Positions 9,445 to 18,325 of a stretch of DNA of 64,000 nt are shown piece by piece. Under the pieces are notes generated by a model, which searched no databases, was not told where the DNA came from, and was given only the letters and a program-made list of their open reading frames with translations. The translations under genes were made by a program, and so were the position numbers. Each line of letters starts with the position of its first letter. The first letter of the stretch is position 1. The DNA is from Bacillota bacterium. GTDB taxonomy: Bacteria; Bacillota; Clostridia; Lachnospirales; Lachnospiraceae. Location: the NCBI GenBank assembly GCA_023436065.1, contig JAEZKU010000032.1:12730-76729 (forward strand). The letters are read 5' to 3'.

Positions 9445-10131
9445 ATGGAAAGAATCTATGTAATCGAGGACGATGACAATATCAGAGAACTGATTAGAAT
9501 TGCTTTAGAGGGTTTCGGATATCAGATCAAAGCTTATGAAGCGGCAGAACCGGCGCTTGCCGATATGAAGAAGGAGAAGCCGGAGCTTGCTATCTTCGAT
9601 CTGATGCTGCCCGGTATGGACGGATTGTCTGCAATCCGTATCCTGAGGCAGGATATAGAACTGAAGACCATACCCATCATTTGTCTGACAGCCAAGGATA
9701 AGGAGCTTGATAAGGTGGCGGGTCTTGATGTCGGAGCAGATGATTATATCACAAAGCCCTTTGGTGTTCTGGAGTTGGCGGCACGTATCCGTTCTTTGTT
9801 GCGCAGATCGAAGAACGAGGACATTGAGGATGTCATTGTAATAGACACCCTCAAAGTAAATCCCCAGACAAGAGAGGTCACAAACCAGGGTGTACCGATA
9901 GAGCTGACCTATAAGGAATATGAATTGCTCCATTACCTCTTGGAGAATGATAACAGGGTGGTCAGCAGAGATGAACTGCTGAATAAGGTATGGGGATATG
10001 AATATGATGGAGAGTCAAGAACACTCGACATCCATATCAGAACCCTTCGTCAGAAGCTCGGAAAGATAGGTACCGACAGGATAAAGACGGTAAGAAGCGT
10101 TGGGTATCGCTTCTCAAAATCAGCAGAATAG
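9445..10131 (+). CDS. OmpR-family response regulator, PhoB/PhoP-type
   Basis: An N-terminal receiver (acidic pair EDDD, phospho-acceptor Asp in AIFDLMLPGMDG, conserved Lys in DYITKPFG) is joined to a C-terminal winged helix (LTYKEYELLHYLLEN; RTLDIHIRTLRQKL). Position after phoU and before a membrane kinase, plus the Pho box upstream of pstC, support a PhoB/PhoP role. I start at the ATG giving MERIYVIEDDD; an ATG 21 bp upstream is possible. Confidence 0.9.
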   Translation: MERIYVIEDDDNIRELIRIALEGFGYQIKAYEAAEPALADMKKEKPELAIFDLMLPGMDGLSAIRILRQDIELKTIPIICLTAKDKELDKVAGLDVGADDYITKPFGVLELAARIRSLLRRSKNEDIEDVIVIDTLKVNPQTREVTNQGVPIELTYKEYELLHYLLENDNRVVSRDELLNKVWGYEYDGESRTLDIHIRTLRQKLGKIGTDRIKTVRSVGYRFSKSAE

Positions 10132-10163
10132 AAGATACTTTAGAAGGCGGTGATCATTCTTAA

Positions 10164-11573
10164 GTGAAACGGGCAGTATTTCAAAGATTCATATTCATCA
10201 TATCACTGGCACTTATTCTGAGTGGCAGTATTTTTACTGCAGCCATCAGTCGCATCATTTTAGATAAAACAGAGAAAAATATGCTTTATTTTGTAAAAAT
10301 CGCGGACCATGGGATTGATTATACCAAAGATCTGAAGGCTCAGGTTGACAGCCTGAAGGAAGTCAAAGGAAATGAGGACACTCGTTTTACACTGATTGAT
10401 CTGTCAGGTAACGTCATTGCTGACAGTGATGTTGCTGACAGTAAAAGCATGGAGTATCACAGCAACCGTGAAGAGTTCAAGGAAGCAAAAAAAAGTGGCG
10501 TGGGATACGCCATCCGTAAATCAGAGACCCTTCATATACCGATGCTTTATGTTGCAAGCAAGTCCGCTAAGGGAGATTATATTGTTCGTATAGCAGTTCC
10601 TTTTTCCGGGGTGGAGGATTATACCGTTTATCTAATTCCTGCAATATTAGTCAGCATTGGTGTGGCGCTTCTGGTATCTGTGATCATCGCTAACCGCTTT
10701 GCCAGATCTGTGACCAGACCACTCAATGAAATTGCTGAGGAACTGATGAAGCTGACGGAAAAGAATCCGGAGTTTCATTTTAAAACCTATAAATATGAAG
10801 AAATGAATGTCATCGCAGACAGTACGATGAAGATGGCGAAGGCAGTCAAGGAATCCATGGATCGAATTGAATTTGAGCGAATGGTAAGGCAGGAGTTCTT
10901 CTCTAATGCTTCCCATGAGTTAAAGACTCCGCTTACTTCTGTACGGGGATATATAGAGCTTCTGGAAAATGATATGGCTTCCGGCGAAGAAATGAAGAAG
11001 GATTTCTTGGGAAGAATCAAAAAAGAAACCGGAAATATGACAAATCTGATCAATGACATCCTGATGATATCACGTCTGGAGACAAAGGAAGCAGAGGTTA
11101 TCCTGAGCGAGGTTAGACTTGCCCCACTGGTGAAGGAGGTCTGTGCATCTCTTGAGCCGCTTGCCAGGGAATATCAGGTCACAATATCTACCGATTGCCG
11201 TCCCATCACCCTGTATGCCAATAACCAACAGCTGCGGGAGCTGTTCAGTAATCTGATTACCAATGCCATTAAGTACAACAAGCCGGAAGGAAGGGTGTGG
11301 GTCACTGTAACCACGGAAGCGGATGAGGTGATTTTCATCGTACAGGACACCGGTGTCGGAATACCGGAGGATGCAAAGCAGAGAATTTTTGAGCGTTTTT
11401 TCCGGGTAGATAAAGGAAGAAGCAAGAAGGTGGGAGGAACCGGGTTGGGTCTGTCCATCGTAAAGCATATTGTGAATTATTACAATGGTTCAATTGAGGT
11501 GGAGAGTAAAATCGGAGAGGGTACTAAATTTACAGTCCATCTGCCCAGAAAGCAAAAGCCGGAGAAGAAATAG
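10164..11573 (+). CDS. Membrane sensor histidine kinase, PhoR-type
   Basis: 469 aa starting at GTG behind an AAGGCGG. Layout: transmembrane helix (about 8-28), extracytoplasmic sensor region, second helix (about 155-176), HAMP-like linker, dimerisation domain with phospho-acceptor His in NASHELKTPLTS, and an HATPase_c domain (N box NLITNAIKYN, G1 DTGVGIP, G2 GGTGLGLSIV). It is co-oriented with the response regulator, and context suggests phosphate signalling together with PhoU. Confidence 0.9.
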   Translation: MKRAVFQRFIFIISLALILSGSIFTAAISRIILDKTEKNMLYFVKIADHGIDYTKDLKAQVDSLKEVKGNEDTRFTLIDLSGNVIADSDVADSKSMEYHSNREEFKEAKKSGVGYAIRKSETLHIPMLYVASKSAKGDYIVRIAVPFSGVEDYTVYLIPAILVSIGVALLVSVIIANRFARSVTRPLNEIAEELMKLTEKNPEFHFKTYKYEEMNVIADSTMKMAKAVKESMDRIEFERMVRQEFFSNASHELKTPLTSVRGYIELLENDMASGEEMKKDFLGRIKKETGNMTNLINDILMISRLETKEAEVILSEVRLAPLVKEVCASLEPLAREYQVTISTDCRPITLYANNQQLRELFSNLITNAIKYNKPEGRVWVTVTTEADEVIFIVQDTGVGIPEDAKQRIFERFFRVDKGRSKKVGGTGLGLSIVKHIVNYYNGSIEVESKIGEGTKFTVHLPRKQKPEKK

Positions 11574-11705
11574 CAGAACAAGAAAAAATATATTTGCAAT
11601 AGTAAATTTTTATTATTGGAAGTAAACTTTTATTTATAGATTGCCGATATAAATTCTAAACTATTATTACTTTCGCGGCTACTGCGAAGAAGGGGCAGAA
11701 CAATC

Positions 11706-12740
11706 ATGAAAAAAATCCTGAATAGTTCATTTTTTGGTGTATGCTTTTTGGCAGCTTTGTTGGCAGAGGCATATTATATTCGCGTCGGCACGGGAAACCT
11801 GTTCAGTGTGGTCGGGATTGGAATAGTGGCTTTAATTACAGGCTATCTGCTGATCGATGCAATTAAGAGTGGATTGGATAAAAGAATCAACGATGCAAAG
11901 CTTTATCTGGACCAGATTTACAGGGAAGAGGCAGAGAAAAGCAGCGAGAGGTTTACGGAGGAAAGTAACCTTCAAAAAGCAACCTATACAGCCTTGAAGA
12001 AAAATGCCGTGCAGACGTCACAGCATGCTGAAGAAGTGATGGAGCGCTTGGAAGCACTGGAGCGTAATATGACGAAGGCCCTCACTACGATGACAGAGCT
12101 TCAAAAGAAGGCTATGGATGGTCAGAGAAACGCACTGAATTTTGAGATTAATTACAATAAAGAAAATACAAAGCGTCTAATTCAGGCACTTCGAGAAGAA
12201 AGTAACCATGCGGATACGAATGAGCTTCTGATGAAGCTGCTTACGAGTATGGAAAGAAATAATGAACTCCTGGAAAAGCAGCTGAGCAGCTTCCAAAGTA
12301 TATCCTTTGATACAGTATCTGACAGACAGGATCAGAAGAGTGATCAGAGCGAGGAAGTCGTCGAGCTTGACTGGAAGGACATCGCCGAGCAGGAGGCGGA
12401 AGGCTTTACATCAACAGAATGGAATAGTGATGTGACAGAACCGATCGTCGATAATCTCACTGAAACCGGATGGGATGTGGATGCCGAGCTGATGCTTAGT
12501 AACATTACGGACGGTTGGGAGGTCAACGGGAATATCGAAGAAAATGCCCCGGTGGCTGAAGCAGCGGCAGCTGCAGAGCCGGAACCCGAGGCAGAGCAAA
12601 TGACAGAAGAAATTAGTACAACCTCCGAAGAACAAGCACCGGAACCCGAAAAGCCGTCGGTTACTCCGCTTTATGCCGATCCGAATAAGAATCTGTCAGC
12701 CAGCGAAATCGCAGCATTATTTGCATCCTTCGGTCAATAA
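11706..12740 (+). CDS. Membrane-anchored coiled-coil protein, function unknown
   Basis: Not recognised. Two N-terminal hydrophobic segments (about residues 5-22 and 30-50) form a hairpin anchor. A long helical coiled-coil-prone region (about 55-200) and an acidic Ala/Glu/Pro-rich stretch follow. The extreme C-terminus ends LSASEIAALFASFGQ, resembling the short LSxxEIxALL peptide found at the N-terminus of FliM/FliN-type switch proteins. It lies 130 bp after the PhoR-type kinase with its own AAGGGGCAG site. Acidic low-complexity linkers with a terminal motif suggest a scaffold that presents a peptide to a partner; that is inference. Confidence 0.6.
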   Translation: MKKILNSSFFGVCFLAALLAEAYYIRVGTGNLFSVVGIGIVALITGYLLIDAIKSGLDKRINDAKLYLDQIYREEAEKSSERFTEESNLQKATYTALKKNAVQTSQHAEEVMERLEALERNMTKALTTMTELQKKAMDGQRNALNFEINYNKENTKRLIQALREESNHADTNELLMKLLTSMERNNELLEKQLSSFQSISFDTVSDRQDQKSDQSEEVVELDWKDIAEQEAEGFTSTEWNSDVTEPIVDNLTETGWDVDAELMLSNITDGWEVNGNIEENAPVAEAAAAAEPEPEAEQMTEEISTTSEEQAPEPEKPSVTPLYADPNKNLSASEIAALFASFGQ

Positions 12741-12743
12741 TGG

Positions 12744-14153
12744 TTATAAATCAAGATAATTATCGTCCTGATAAGCCTTACGACGTGCTCTTTTCTTATA
12801 ATAAGCACTTCTCCGTTTCAAGCGGGGACGTTCTACCAGGATAAAATATAATATCACTATGATAACAAATAATCCTATGATACTACCCAAAATAATAGGG
12901 CGCAGATTACTGCCTGATTTTTCAGTGGATCTGTCCGCCGGGGCGCTCGTGGGATTATTTTTTGTGCTTTGACTTCTTGCCAGGCGAAGAGGGGTGGTAT
13001 CACTATAAAGGATATCCGCACCGCCTACATACTTCCCGTTATAGGTATAAGAAATCTTACCGACGGCATTTTTATTTGAGGCAGAGGCACTCTCTTTATC
13101 CGTGGAATAAAAGGTTACCTCTTTTTTGGCGTCTGCGAAGGAAGCCGTATTTGGTAATACAAGATATCCATCTTCATCGATTGAGATCGGTGTCTCCGAC
13201 TTACTGAGCAGAGGATTGTATCTTGTAAACATCGGAGATTCATTCAAGGTCTTTGTATCCTCTAGATCTGCAATCGGATAGATTGAAAAGTTATCAAAGG
13301 CATAATCAAAGAGCTTAGCGGTATCATTATACTGATGGGATGTAGAATCATCCTTCATGATAACACAGATTAATTCCAAGTCTCCACGCTTAGCAACAGA
13401 AACCAGAGTAAATTTGGAATTGCTGGTATAGCCGGTCTTCCCGCCAATACAATCGTCATAACGGTATTCCTGGCGGAGGACAAACTTATGATGATTTCTC
13501 AGATATCTGGTCTCCGATTGAATATTAGTAGGCGGGATCTGGTAAGTACGTGCTCCAAAGATTTTGCGGAAGGTATCATTCTTCATAGCTTCTCTGGTGA
13601 TTAAGGCCATATCCCGAGCGGTTGTATAGTGATTCTCATTATGCAGTCCATGTGGATTTGCGAAATGCGTATTTGTACAACCAAGGCTGGCTGCCTTCTC
13701 GTTCATCAGCTTAGCGAAAGCATCGACACTTCCCGAGACATGCTCTGCTATCGCATAGGTTACTTCATTGGCAGACTCTAAAAGCGTTCCATATAAACAC
13801 TGCTGCATTGTCAGCTTTTCTCCGACATCTATACCGATACGGCTGGAATCCAGATCTACATCAAAAACCGCATTTCTTGAGAAGGTTACCGTATCGCCCA
13901 GATTGGAATTCTCAATAGCCAGAAGAGCAGTCATGATTTTGGTGATACTGGCAGGGTAACGCTTCGCATCGATGTTCTTCTCATAAAGAATCAAACCTGT
14001 GGAAGCCTCCATGATAATTGCCGATTCCGCATAAACACCGGGACCGTCCGGCCATACAGCCTGGGGACTCGTAGCGGAGGAAGCCTGTACCATCGAAGCA
14101 GGTGAAAAAAGTAGTATGAGAATGCTTAAAAAAGCAGTGATAAATCGTTTCAT
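12744..14153 (-). CDS. D-alanyl-D-alanine carboxypeptidase (DacA/DacF-type PBP)
   Basis: 469 aa with an N-terminal signal peptide ending near VQASS. All three S11 active-site motifs are present: SxxK (SITKIM), SxN (SANEV) and KTG (KTGYTS). It trims the terminal D-Ala of peptidoglycan stem peptides. The C-terminus has one transmembrane helix (about 417-437) followed by a basic tail, so the enzyme is tethered on the outer face of the membrane. The start follows AGGAGG. It is convergent with the preceding gene, with only 3 bp between stops. Confidence 0.92.
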   Translation of the reverse strand: MKRFITAFLSILILLFSPASMVQASSATSPQAVWPDGPGVYAESAIIMEASTGLILYEKNIDAKRYPASITKIMTALLAIENSNLGDTVTFSRNAVFDVDLDSSRIGIDVGEKLTMQQCLYGTLLESANEVTYAIAEHVSGSVDAFAKLMNEKAASLGCTNTHFANPHGLHNENHYTTARDMALITREAMKNDTFRKIFGARTYQIPPTNIQSETRYLRNHHKFVLRQEYRYDDCIGGKTGYTSNSKFTLVSVAKRGDLELICVIMKDDSTSHQYNDTAKLFDYAFDNFSIYPIADLEDTKTLNESPMFTRYNPLLSKSETPISIDEDGYLVLPNTASFADAKKEVTFYSTDKESASASNKNAVGKISYTYNGKYVGGADILYSDTTPLRLARSQSTKNNPTSAPADRSTEKSGSNLRPIILGSIIGLFVIIVILYFILVERPRLKRRSAYYKKRARRKAYQDDNYLDL

Positions 14154-14279
14154 AAAACCTCCTGGAACATAAAAAGCATAATTCTGTCATAATATTTCTT
14201 GCCGGTTGCTAACAGTCCATAATATTTTACTATAAGAGGTTTACTGTGTAAATAAAGAATCCGATAATAAATGTGAATT

Positions 14280-14897
14280 TTATCTTACGAAATTCGTGTA
14301 TTCTCGCGGTATCGGATCCGGTATGGGTAAAACGGACTGGGTTGAAGCCTTCATTTTCAGCATCCAGGCCATATTATTGGCAAGATTTCTCATGACACTC
14401 ATTCCCTCACCATCCTGTGTGACCTCACCCGGAGCAGTACCATGGATCACATTCCAGTAATAGGAGGGCGCCAGCAGCATCTCAGAAATCAGGAAATAAT
14501 GATTTAGCTGGTCAAAGGTAGCAACTCCACCGGAACGTCGTACTGCAACTACGGAGGCTCCGACCTTTAAACGGAGAGAGCCTTGTGCGGAATAAAACAG
14601 GCGGTCAAGGAAACACTTCATTGTTCCCGCTATTCCGGAATAATATACAGGACTTCCCAAAAGAAGACCGTCTGCTTCATGGATACGATCGAAAATATTG
14701 CGAAGCTCATCACCGGAGAAGATACAATGGTGATCCTTACAGCGTCTGCAGCCGATACAGCCCTTAATCTCCATATTACCGATATGAAGGATCTCCGTCT
14801 CTATTCCCTGCTTATTTAGCTCGTTACACACTGTCATCAGTGCAACATATGTATTTCCCTGCGGTTTGGGGCTTCCGTTAATCGCTATTACCTTCAT
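14280..14897 (-). CDS. Flavodoxin-fold NAD(P)H-dependent FMN reductase / iron-sulfur flavoprotein-like
   Basis: 205 aa starting MKVIAINGSPKPQGNT, the FMN phosphate-binding loop of the NADPH-dependent FMN reductase family. GCIGCRRCKDHHC supplies clustered cysteines as seen in iron-sulfur flavoproteins, although the spacing (CxxCxxC...C) may or may not ligate a cluster. GSPVYYSGIAGTMKCFLDR is the typical second FMN contact. Likely a cytosolic redox protein of unknown physiological substrate. Monocistronic, 127 bp from the carboxypeptidase. Confidence 0.85.
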   Translation of the reverse strand: MKVIAINGSPKPQGNTYVALMTVCNELNKQGIETEILHIGNMEIKGCIGCRRCKDHHCIFSGDELRNIFDRIHEADGLLLGSPVYYSGIAGTMKCFLDRLFYSAQGSLRLKVGASVVAVRRSGGVATFDQLNHYFLISEMLLAPSYYWNVIHGTAPGEVTQDGEGMSVMRNLANNMAWMLKMKASTQSVLPIPDPIPREYTNFVR

Positions 14898-15082
14898 GTT
14901 TTTGTTCTCCCTTCATACATAGAATAAACCTCTTTCAGTATACTATATTCCCAAATCAAAATGAAACATATTTTATGAACATTAGGTGAAATGGGAATGA
15001 ATTGACGAACCAAAGGTTTCTATTTATAATAATAGGCGAAACAGACATCGAAGAAGGTACCAAGAACATTAGGGAGGTTAGA

Positions 15083-15733
15083 ATGAGACTTAGGAACATC
15101 ACCGGCTCAAGAGAAATCGTAGCCGCAAATCAATATGTAGTACATGAGCCGGAAAAGATGAAGGGACAATGGAAGATACTTTTCGGAAATGACGGTCCGC
15201 TTCACATAGAAATCGGTATGGGTAAGGGTAAATTTATCATGCAGCTGGCACAGGCCAATCCGCAGATTAATTATATCGGGATAGAGAAATATTCCAGTGT
15301 ATTATTACGTGCGCTGGAAAAAAGGGAAGGGACAGAGCTTAACAATCTTTATTTCATCCGATATGATGCAGAATATCTAAATGATATCTTTGCAAAGGAT
15401 GAGTTAGACAGAATCTACCTGAATTTCAGCGACCCCTGGCCTAAGGACCGCCATGCCAAAAGAAGATTAACCTCAAAGGAGTTCCTGGCAAAGTATAATC
15501 TTTGCCTGAAACAGGAAGGTGAGGTTATGTTCAAGACGGACAACAAGGTATTATTTGATTTTTCAGTAGAGGAAGCAGGGATTGCAGGCTGGGAACTGAA
15601 GGAGGTAACCTACGACCTTCATCACAGTGAGTATGCCAAAGGAAATATCATGACGGAATATGAGGAACGTTTTTCTGCCATGGGCAATCCGATACACAGG
15701 TTGGTGGCTTATCGGAAGCAAAAGGAGAACTAA
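15083..15733 (+). CDS. trmB: tRNA (guanine-N7-)-methyltransferase TrmB
   Basis: 216 aa with the TrmB SAM-binding motif IEIGMGKGKFI and the signature NFSDPWPKDRHAKRRL, which holds the catalytic Asp and tRNA-binding residues. It makes m7G46 in tRNA variable loops. The ATG at 15083 follows GGGAGG; an in-frame TTG at 15002 gives an N-terminal extension not seen in the family. Confidence 0.95.
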   Translation: MRLRNITGSREIVAANQYVVHEPEKMKGQWKILFGNDGPLHIEIGMGKGKFIMQLAQANPQINYIGIEKYSSVLLRALEKREGTELNNLYFIRYDAEYLNDIFAKDELDRIYLNFSDPWPKDRHAKRRLTSKEFLAKYNLCLKQEGEVMFKTDNKVLFDFSVEEAGIAGWELKEVTYDLHHSEYAKGNIMTEYEERFSAMGNPIHRLVAYRKQKEN

Positions 15734-15773
15734 CATCATAGAATAATAACAACGGCAAAATAGGGTGTTTTAT

Positions 15774-15914
15774 ATGAAAAATGATTGGAGGCTCCAGGTT
15801 TCGAGAGTAACCGGAAACTATCCTCAAATTGATAAGAAGCTGTTTCGGATCAAGAAATCCTGGGATGAAGTCGCAAGCATCATAAATACAGGAATGAAAA
15901 AAAAGAAGAAATGA
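15774..15914 (+). CDS. Small basic protein, 46 aa, unknown
   Basis: A short ORF 41 bp after trmB, preceded by TAGGGTG. It encodes MKNDWRLQVSRVTGNYPQID, then a KSWDEVASIINTG helix and a poly-lysine tail. Tryptophan content, a clear start and co-orientation with trmB suggest a real gene, possibly in the trmB transcript. I recognise no family. Confidence 0.45.
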   Translation: MKNDWRLQVSRVTGNYPQIDKKLFRIKKSWDEVASIINTGMKKKKK

Positions 15915-16071
15915 TAATGATTATTAACTTGCTATTTTAACCATGCTGTTATAACATTACATTGTAGACACATAAATATAGTGATAATTGAGATACTAAA
16001 AACAATAGGATAAACCTATGCCTTTCTGTGAAATTGCAGAAGAGTCCATGGGTAGAATGGAGGAAACAAAG

Positions 16072-16389
16072 ATGGCATTTCAATTTACGGATGTTAATTT
16101 TCAGAAGGAAGCGCTTGAGTCTGAGCTTCCTGTGTTAGTAGATTTCTATGCTGACTGGTGCGGTCCCTGTAAAATGGTTGCTCCAATCGTGGCAGAGCTT
16201 GCAGAAGAATATGCAGGAGTATATAAGATAGGAAAGCTGAATGTAGATAACGAACCGAACACAGCGGAGAAATATCGCGTGATGTCCATCCCTACTTTGG
16301 TGATCATCAAAAACGGTGAAGTGGTAGATAAGATTGTCGGTGCTGTACCCAAGACTGCACTGAAGGAGAAGCTCGACGCTCACAAATAA
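16072..16389 (+). CDS. trxA: Thioredoxin
   Basis: 105 aa, the standard thioredoxin length, with active site ADWCGPCKM and the cis-Pro loop SIPTLVIIKNGE. It is a cytosolic disulfide reductant. GGAGG lies eight bases before this ATG; an ATG at 16018 would add a non-homologous extension. Confidence 0.95.
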   Translation: MAFQFTDVNFQKEALESELPVLVDFYADWCGPCKMVAPIVAELAEEYAGVYKIGKLNVDNEPNTAEKYRVMSIPTLVIIKNGEVVDKIVGAVPKTALKEKLDAHK

Positions 16390-16439
16390 TAGTTGCACAG
16401 CGAACGAAAAATATTTCGTATTTTCCAAGAAACCAGGTA

Positions 16440-16482
16440 AAAAGGGAAGAAAGCCCCAAAATATGCGGTTTTTCTTCCCTTT
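16440..16482 (+). terminator. Intrinsic terminator after trxA
   Basis: Stem AAAGGGAAGAAA / TTTCTTCCCTTT, T-rich on the 3' side. Confidence 0.75.
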
Positions 16483-16537
16483 CTAGCCGGTTATAAAAAA
16501 AGAATTATCTGTTTTTTTAAAAAAATAAAAAAAACAC

Positions 16538-16566
16538 TTGCAATTTGTTCTCGAAGCATATATAAT
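16538..16566 (+). promoter_or_regulatory. tRNA-Lys promoter
   Basis: TTGCAA, 17-bp spacer, perfect TATAAT, 42 bp before the tRNA. Confidence 0.75.
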
Positions 16567-16608
16567 AACTTTTGCGTTCGGTAATTACGAAAAGCAAAAA
16601 ACGAATAA

Positions 16609-16681
16609 GCGTCTCTAGCTCAGTTGGTAGAGCACCTGACTCTTAATCAGGGTGTCCAGGGTTCGAGCCCCTGGAGACGCA
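16609..16681 (+). tRNA. tRNA-Lys (anticodon CUU)
   Basis: Acceptor GCGTCTC/GAGACGC with discriminator A, D arm AGCTCAGTTGGTAGAGC, anticodon stem CCTGA/TCAGG around CTCTTAA (anticodon CTT), T arm CCAGG-GTTCGAGC-CCTGG. CCA is not encoded. Confidence 0.95.
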
Positions 16682-16743
16682 CTTTCAAAGTCCTAATTTG
16701 GCAGACATGCGAGCTGCTGGGTTTGGGCTTTTTTTGCGTGTAA

Positions 16744-16885
16744 AAACTGAGCACTGCACAAAAAAGCCGTGGAGCTGTACGACAAGAGCTTGCTCTTGAG
16801 AGGACAGCTTTACGGCTTTTTGTATAGGAGAAGCCTACGCGACCGAATGTCCGAAGGACATGAGGTGCGGTGCAGGGCTCAGTTT
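16744..16885. repeat. Nested-palindrome structured element, copy 1
   Basis: A 142-bp unit bounded by an imperfect inverted repeat (AAACTGAGC-a-CTGCAC at 16744-16759; GTGCAG-g-GCTCAGTTT at 16870-16885). Inside is a long hairpin (AAAAAGCCGT / ACGGCTTTTT, with AGCTGT/ACAGCT and AAGAGC/GCTCTT nested; 16761-16821), then a 32-nt core from 16837 (ACGCGACCGA, stem ATGTCC-GAA-GGACAT, GAGGTGC). The same architecture with compensatory changes recurs at 31793-31930. The long hairpin could also terminate transcription of the tRNA. Confidence 0.7.
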
Positions 16886-16957
16886 ATATGCATTTTAACA
16901 CCTATCCCCTCCTCCCATCATAACATATATTAAGCACAATCACTCGTGGGGTTCCAG

Positions 16958-18262
16958 ATGGATATATATGTTGTACAACCAGGTGACACAATTAATTCTA
17001 TTGCCGATCGGTTCGGAGTTACAATAGATGAAATAGTAAGAGAGAATGAATTAATCAGTCCGTTTGACCTGACGATCGGACAGACAATCGTAATTGCTCA
17101 TCCTAAGCAGGTTCATATTGTTCAGGATGGCGATACCTTAATAGATATAGCAACTGCTTATGGAGTACCTGTAATGCAGCTTTTACGAAATAACCCTGCA
17201 CTGACAGGAAAATCATCGATTGCTCCCGGTGAGACCATAGTCATAAGCTATAATACATCAGGAGCCCTGATAACAAATGGTCTGTCCTACGCATATATTG
17301 AGGAAGATAATTTGAGAAAGACCTTGCCGAATCTTACCTACCTTACAGTATATAATTACAGAATATCGACCAATGGGGAGATAGTCACTTATTATGATGA
17401 TGAACGGATCATTCGGCTGTCAAAAGAATATGGCACAATCCCACTTATGATGGTTACTACCTTATCCTTACAGGGTGAACCCGATCTGGATCTTGCCTAC
17501 AGAGTATTATTAAGTGAAGAATATCAGGAACAGCTGATTGAACAAATGCTGAAAATCATGAAAGAAAGAGGCTATTATGGAGTAAATCTGCTGTTTAATT
17601 ATATGAATAAAACAAATCAGACACTTTATACTAATTTTACTGCAAGAGCAGCTAACCGAGTAAGAGGTGAAGGCTATCTGCTTTTTGTGACCTTCAATCT
17701 GCATAATCCATATTCAAACGAAATAGCCACCGATAACATAGATTATACATCGATCAATCCTCTAGTGGATGGCTTAATATTCCTCCAACTGATCTGGGGA
17801 ATCAATTATGGACCACCGGCACCGGTCAGCAACATTAGCGTGATAAGAAAAATTGTAGAGAATGTAGTTCGAACGGCATCACCGGAAAAGATTATTCTCG
17901 GCAGCTCCATCATAAGCTATGATTGGAGATTGCCCTTTATTCCCGGAAGAACCATAGCAAATTCTCTCACCATAGATTCCTCACTAATACTTGCACGTGA
18001 TACGGACTCAATTATTCAGTTTGATGAAATTTCCAGGACACCCTATTTTTACTACAACAGAATAGGTTTTGGGGAAGTCGAGAAGCATATTGTCTGGTCA
18101 ATTGATGCGAGAACCATCGACGAATTTGGACAGATTGTAGAGGATTATAACCTTGCCGGAACCGGCATCTGGAATATCATGATATATTATGCACAGCTTT
18201 GGCTGGTGTTGAGAGCGCAATATGATTTTACAAAGCTGTTACCCGATATCTATATGGACTAA
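16958..18262 (+). CDS. LysM + GH18-fold protein (YaaH/SleL-like) with degenerate catalytic motif
   Basis: Two N-terminal LysM repeats (about 2-47 and 52-97; VQPGDTINSIADRFGV and VQDGDTLIDIATAYGV) bind glycan. The remainder resembles the glycosyl hydrolase 18 barrel of spore cortex-lytic YaaH/SleL proteins. The strand that should carry DxxDxDxE reads GVNLLFNYM (about 208-216), so the catalytic Glu and the preceding Asp are missing. It is probably a binding or structural spore-coat/cortex protein, not an active N-acetylglucosaminidase. No signal peptide is seen, which fits mother-cell deposition on spores. I start at ATG 16958, six bases after GTGGGG. Confidence 0.8.
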   Translation: MDIYVVQPGDTINSIADRFGVTIDEIVRENELISPFDLTIGQTIVIAHPKQVHIVQDGDTLIDIATAYGVPVMQLLRNNPALTGKSSIAPGETIVISYNTSGALITNGLSYAYIEEDNLRKTLPNLTYLTVYNYRISTNGEIVTYYDDERIIRLSKEYGTIPLMMVTTLSLQGEPDLDLAYRVLLSEEYQEQLIEQMLKIMKERGYYGVNLLFNYMNKTNQTLYTNFTARAANRVRGEGYLLFVTFNLHNPYSNEIATDNIDYTSINPLVDGLIFLQLIWGINYGPPAPVSNISVIRKIVENVVRTASPEKIILGSSIISYDWRLPFIPGRTIANSLTIDSSLILARDTDSIIQFDEISRTPYFYYNRIGFGEVEKHIVWSIDARTIDEFGQIVEDYNLAGTGIWNIMIYYAQLWLVLRAQYDFTKLLPDIYMD

Positions 18263-18325
18263 TCGCTGCAGGGCCGGATATATATCGTATAAACTCTATG
18301 ATTTAGTAAATCATAATATTGGTTC

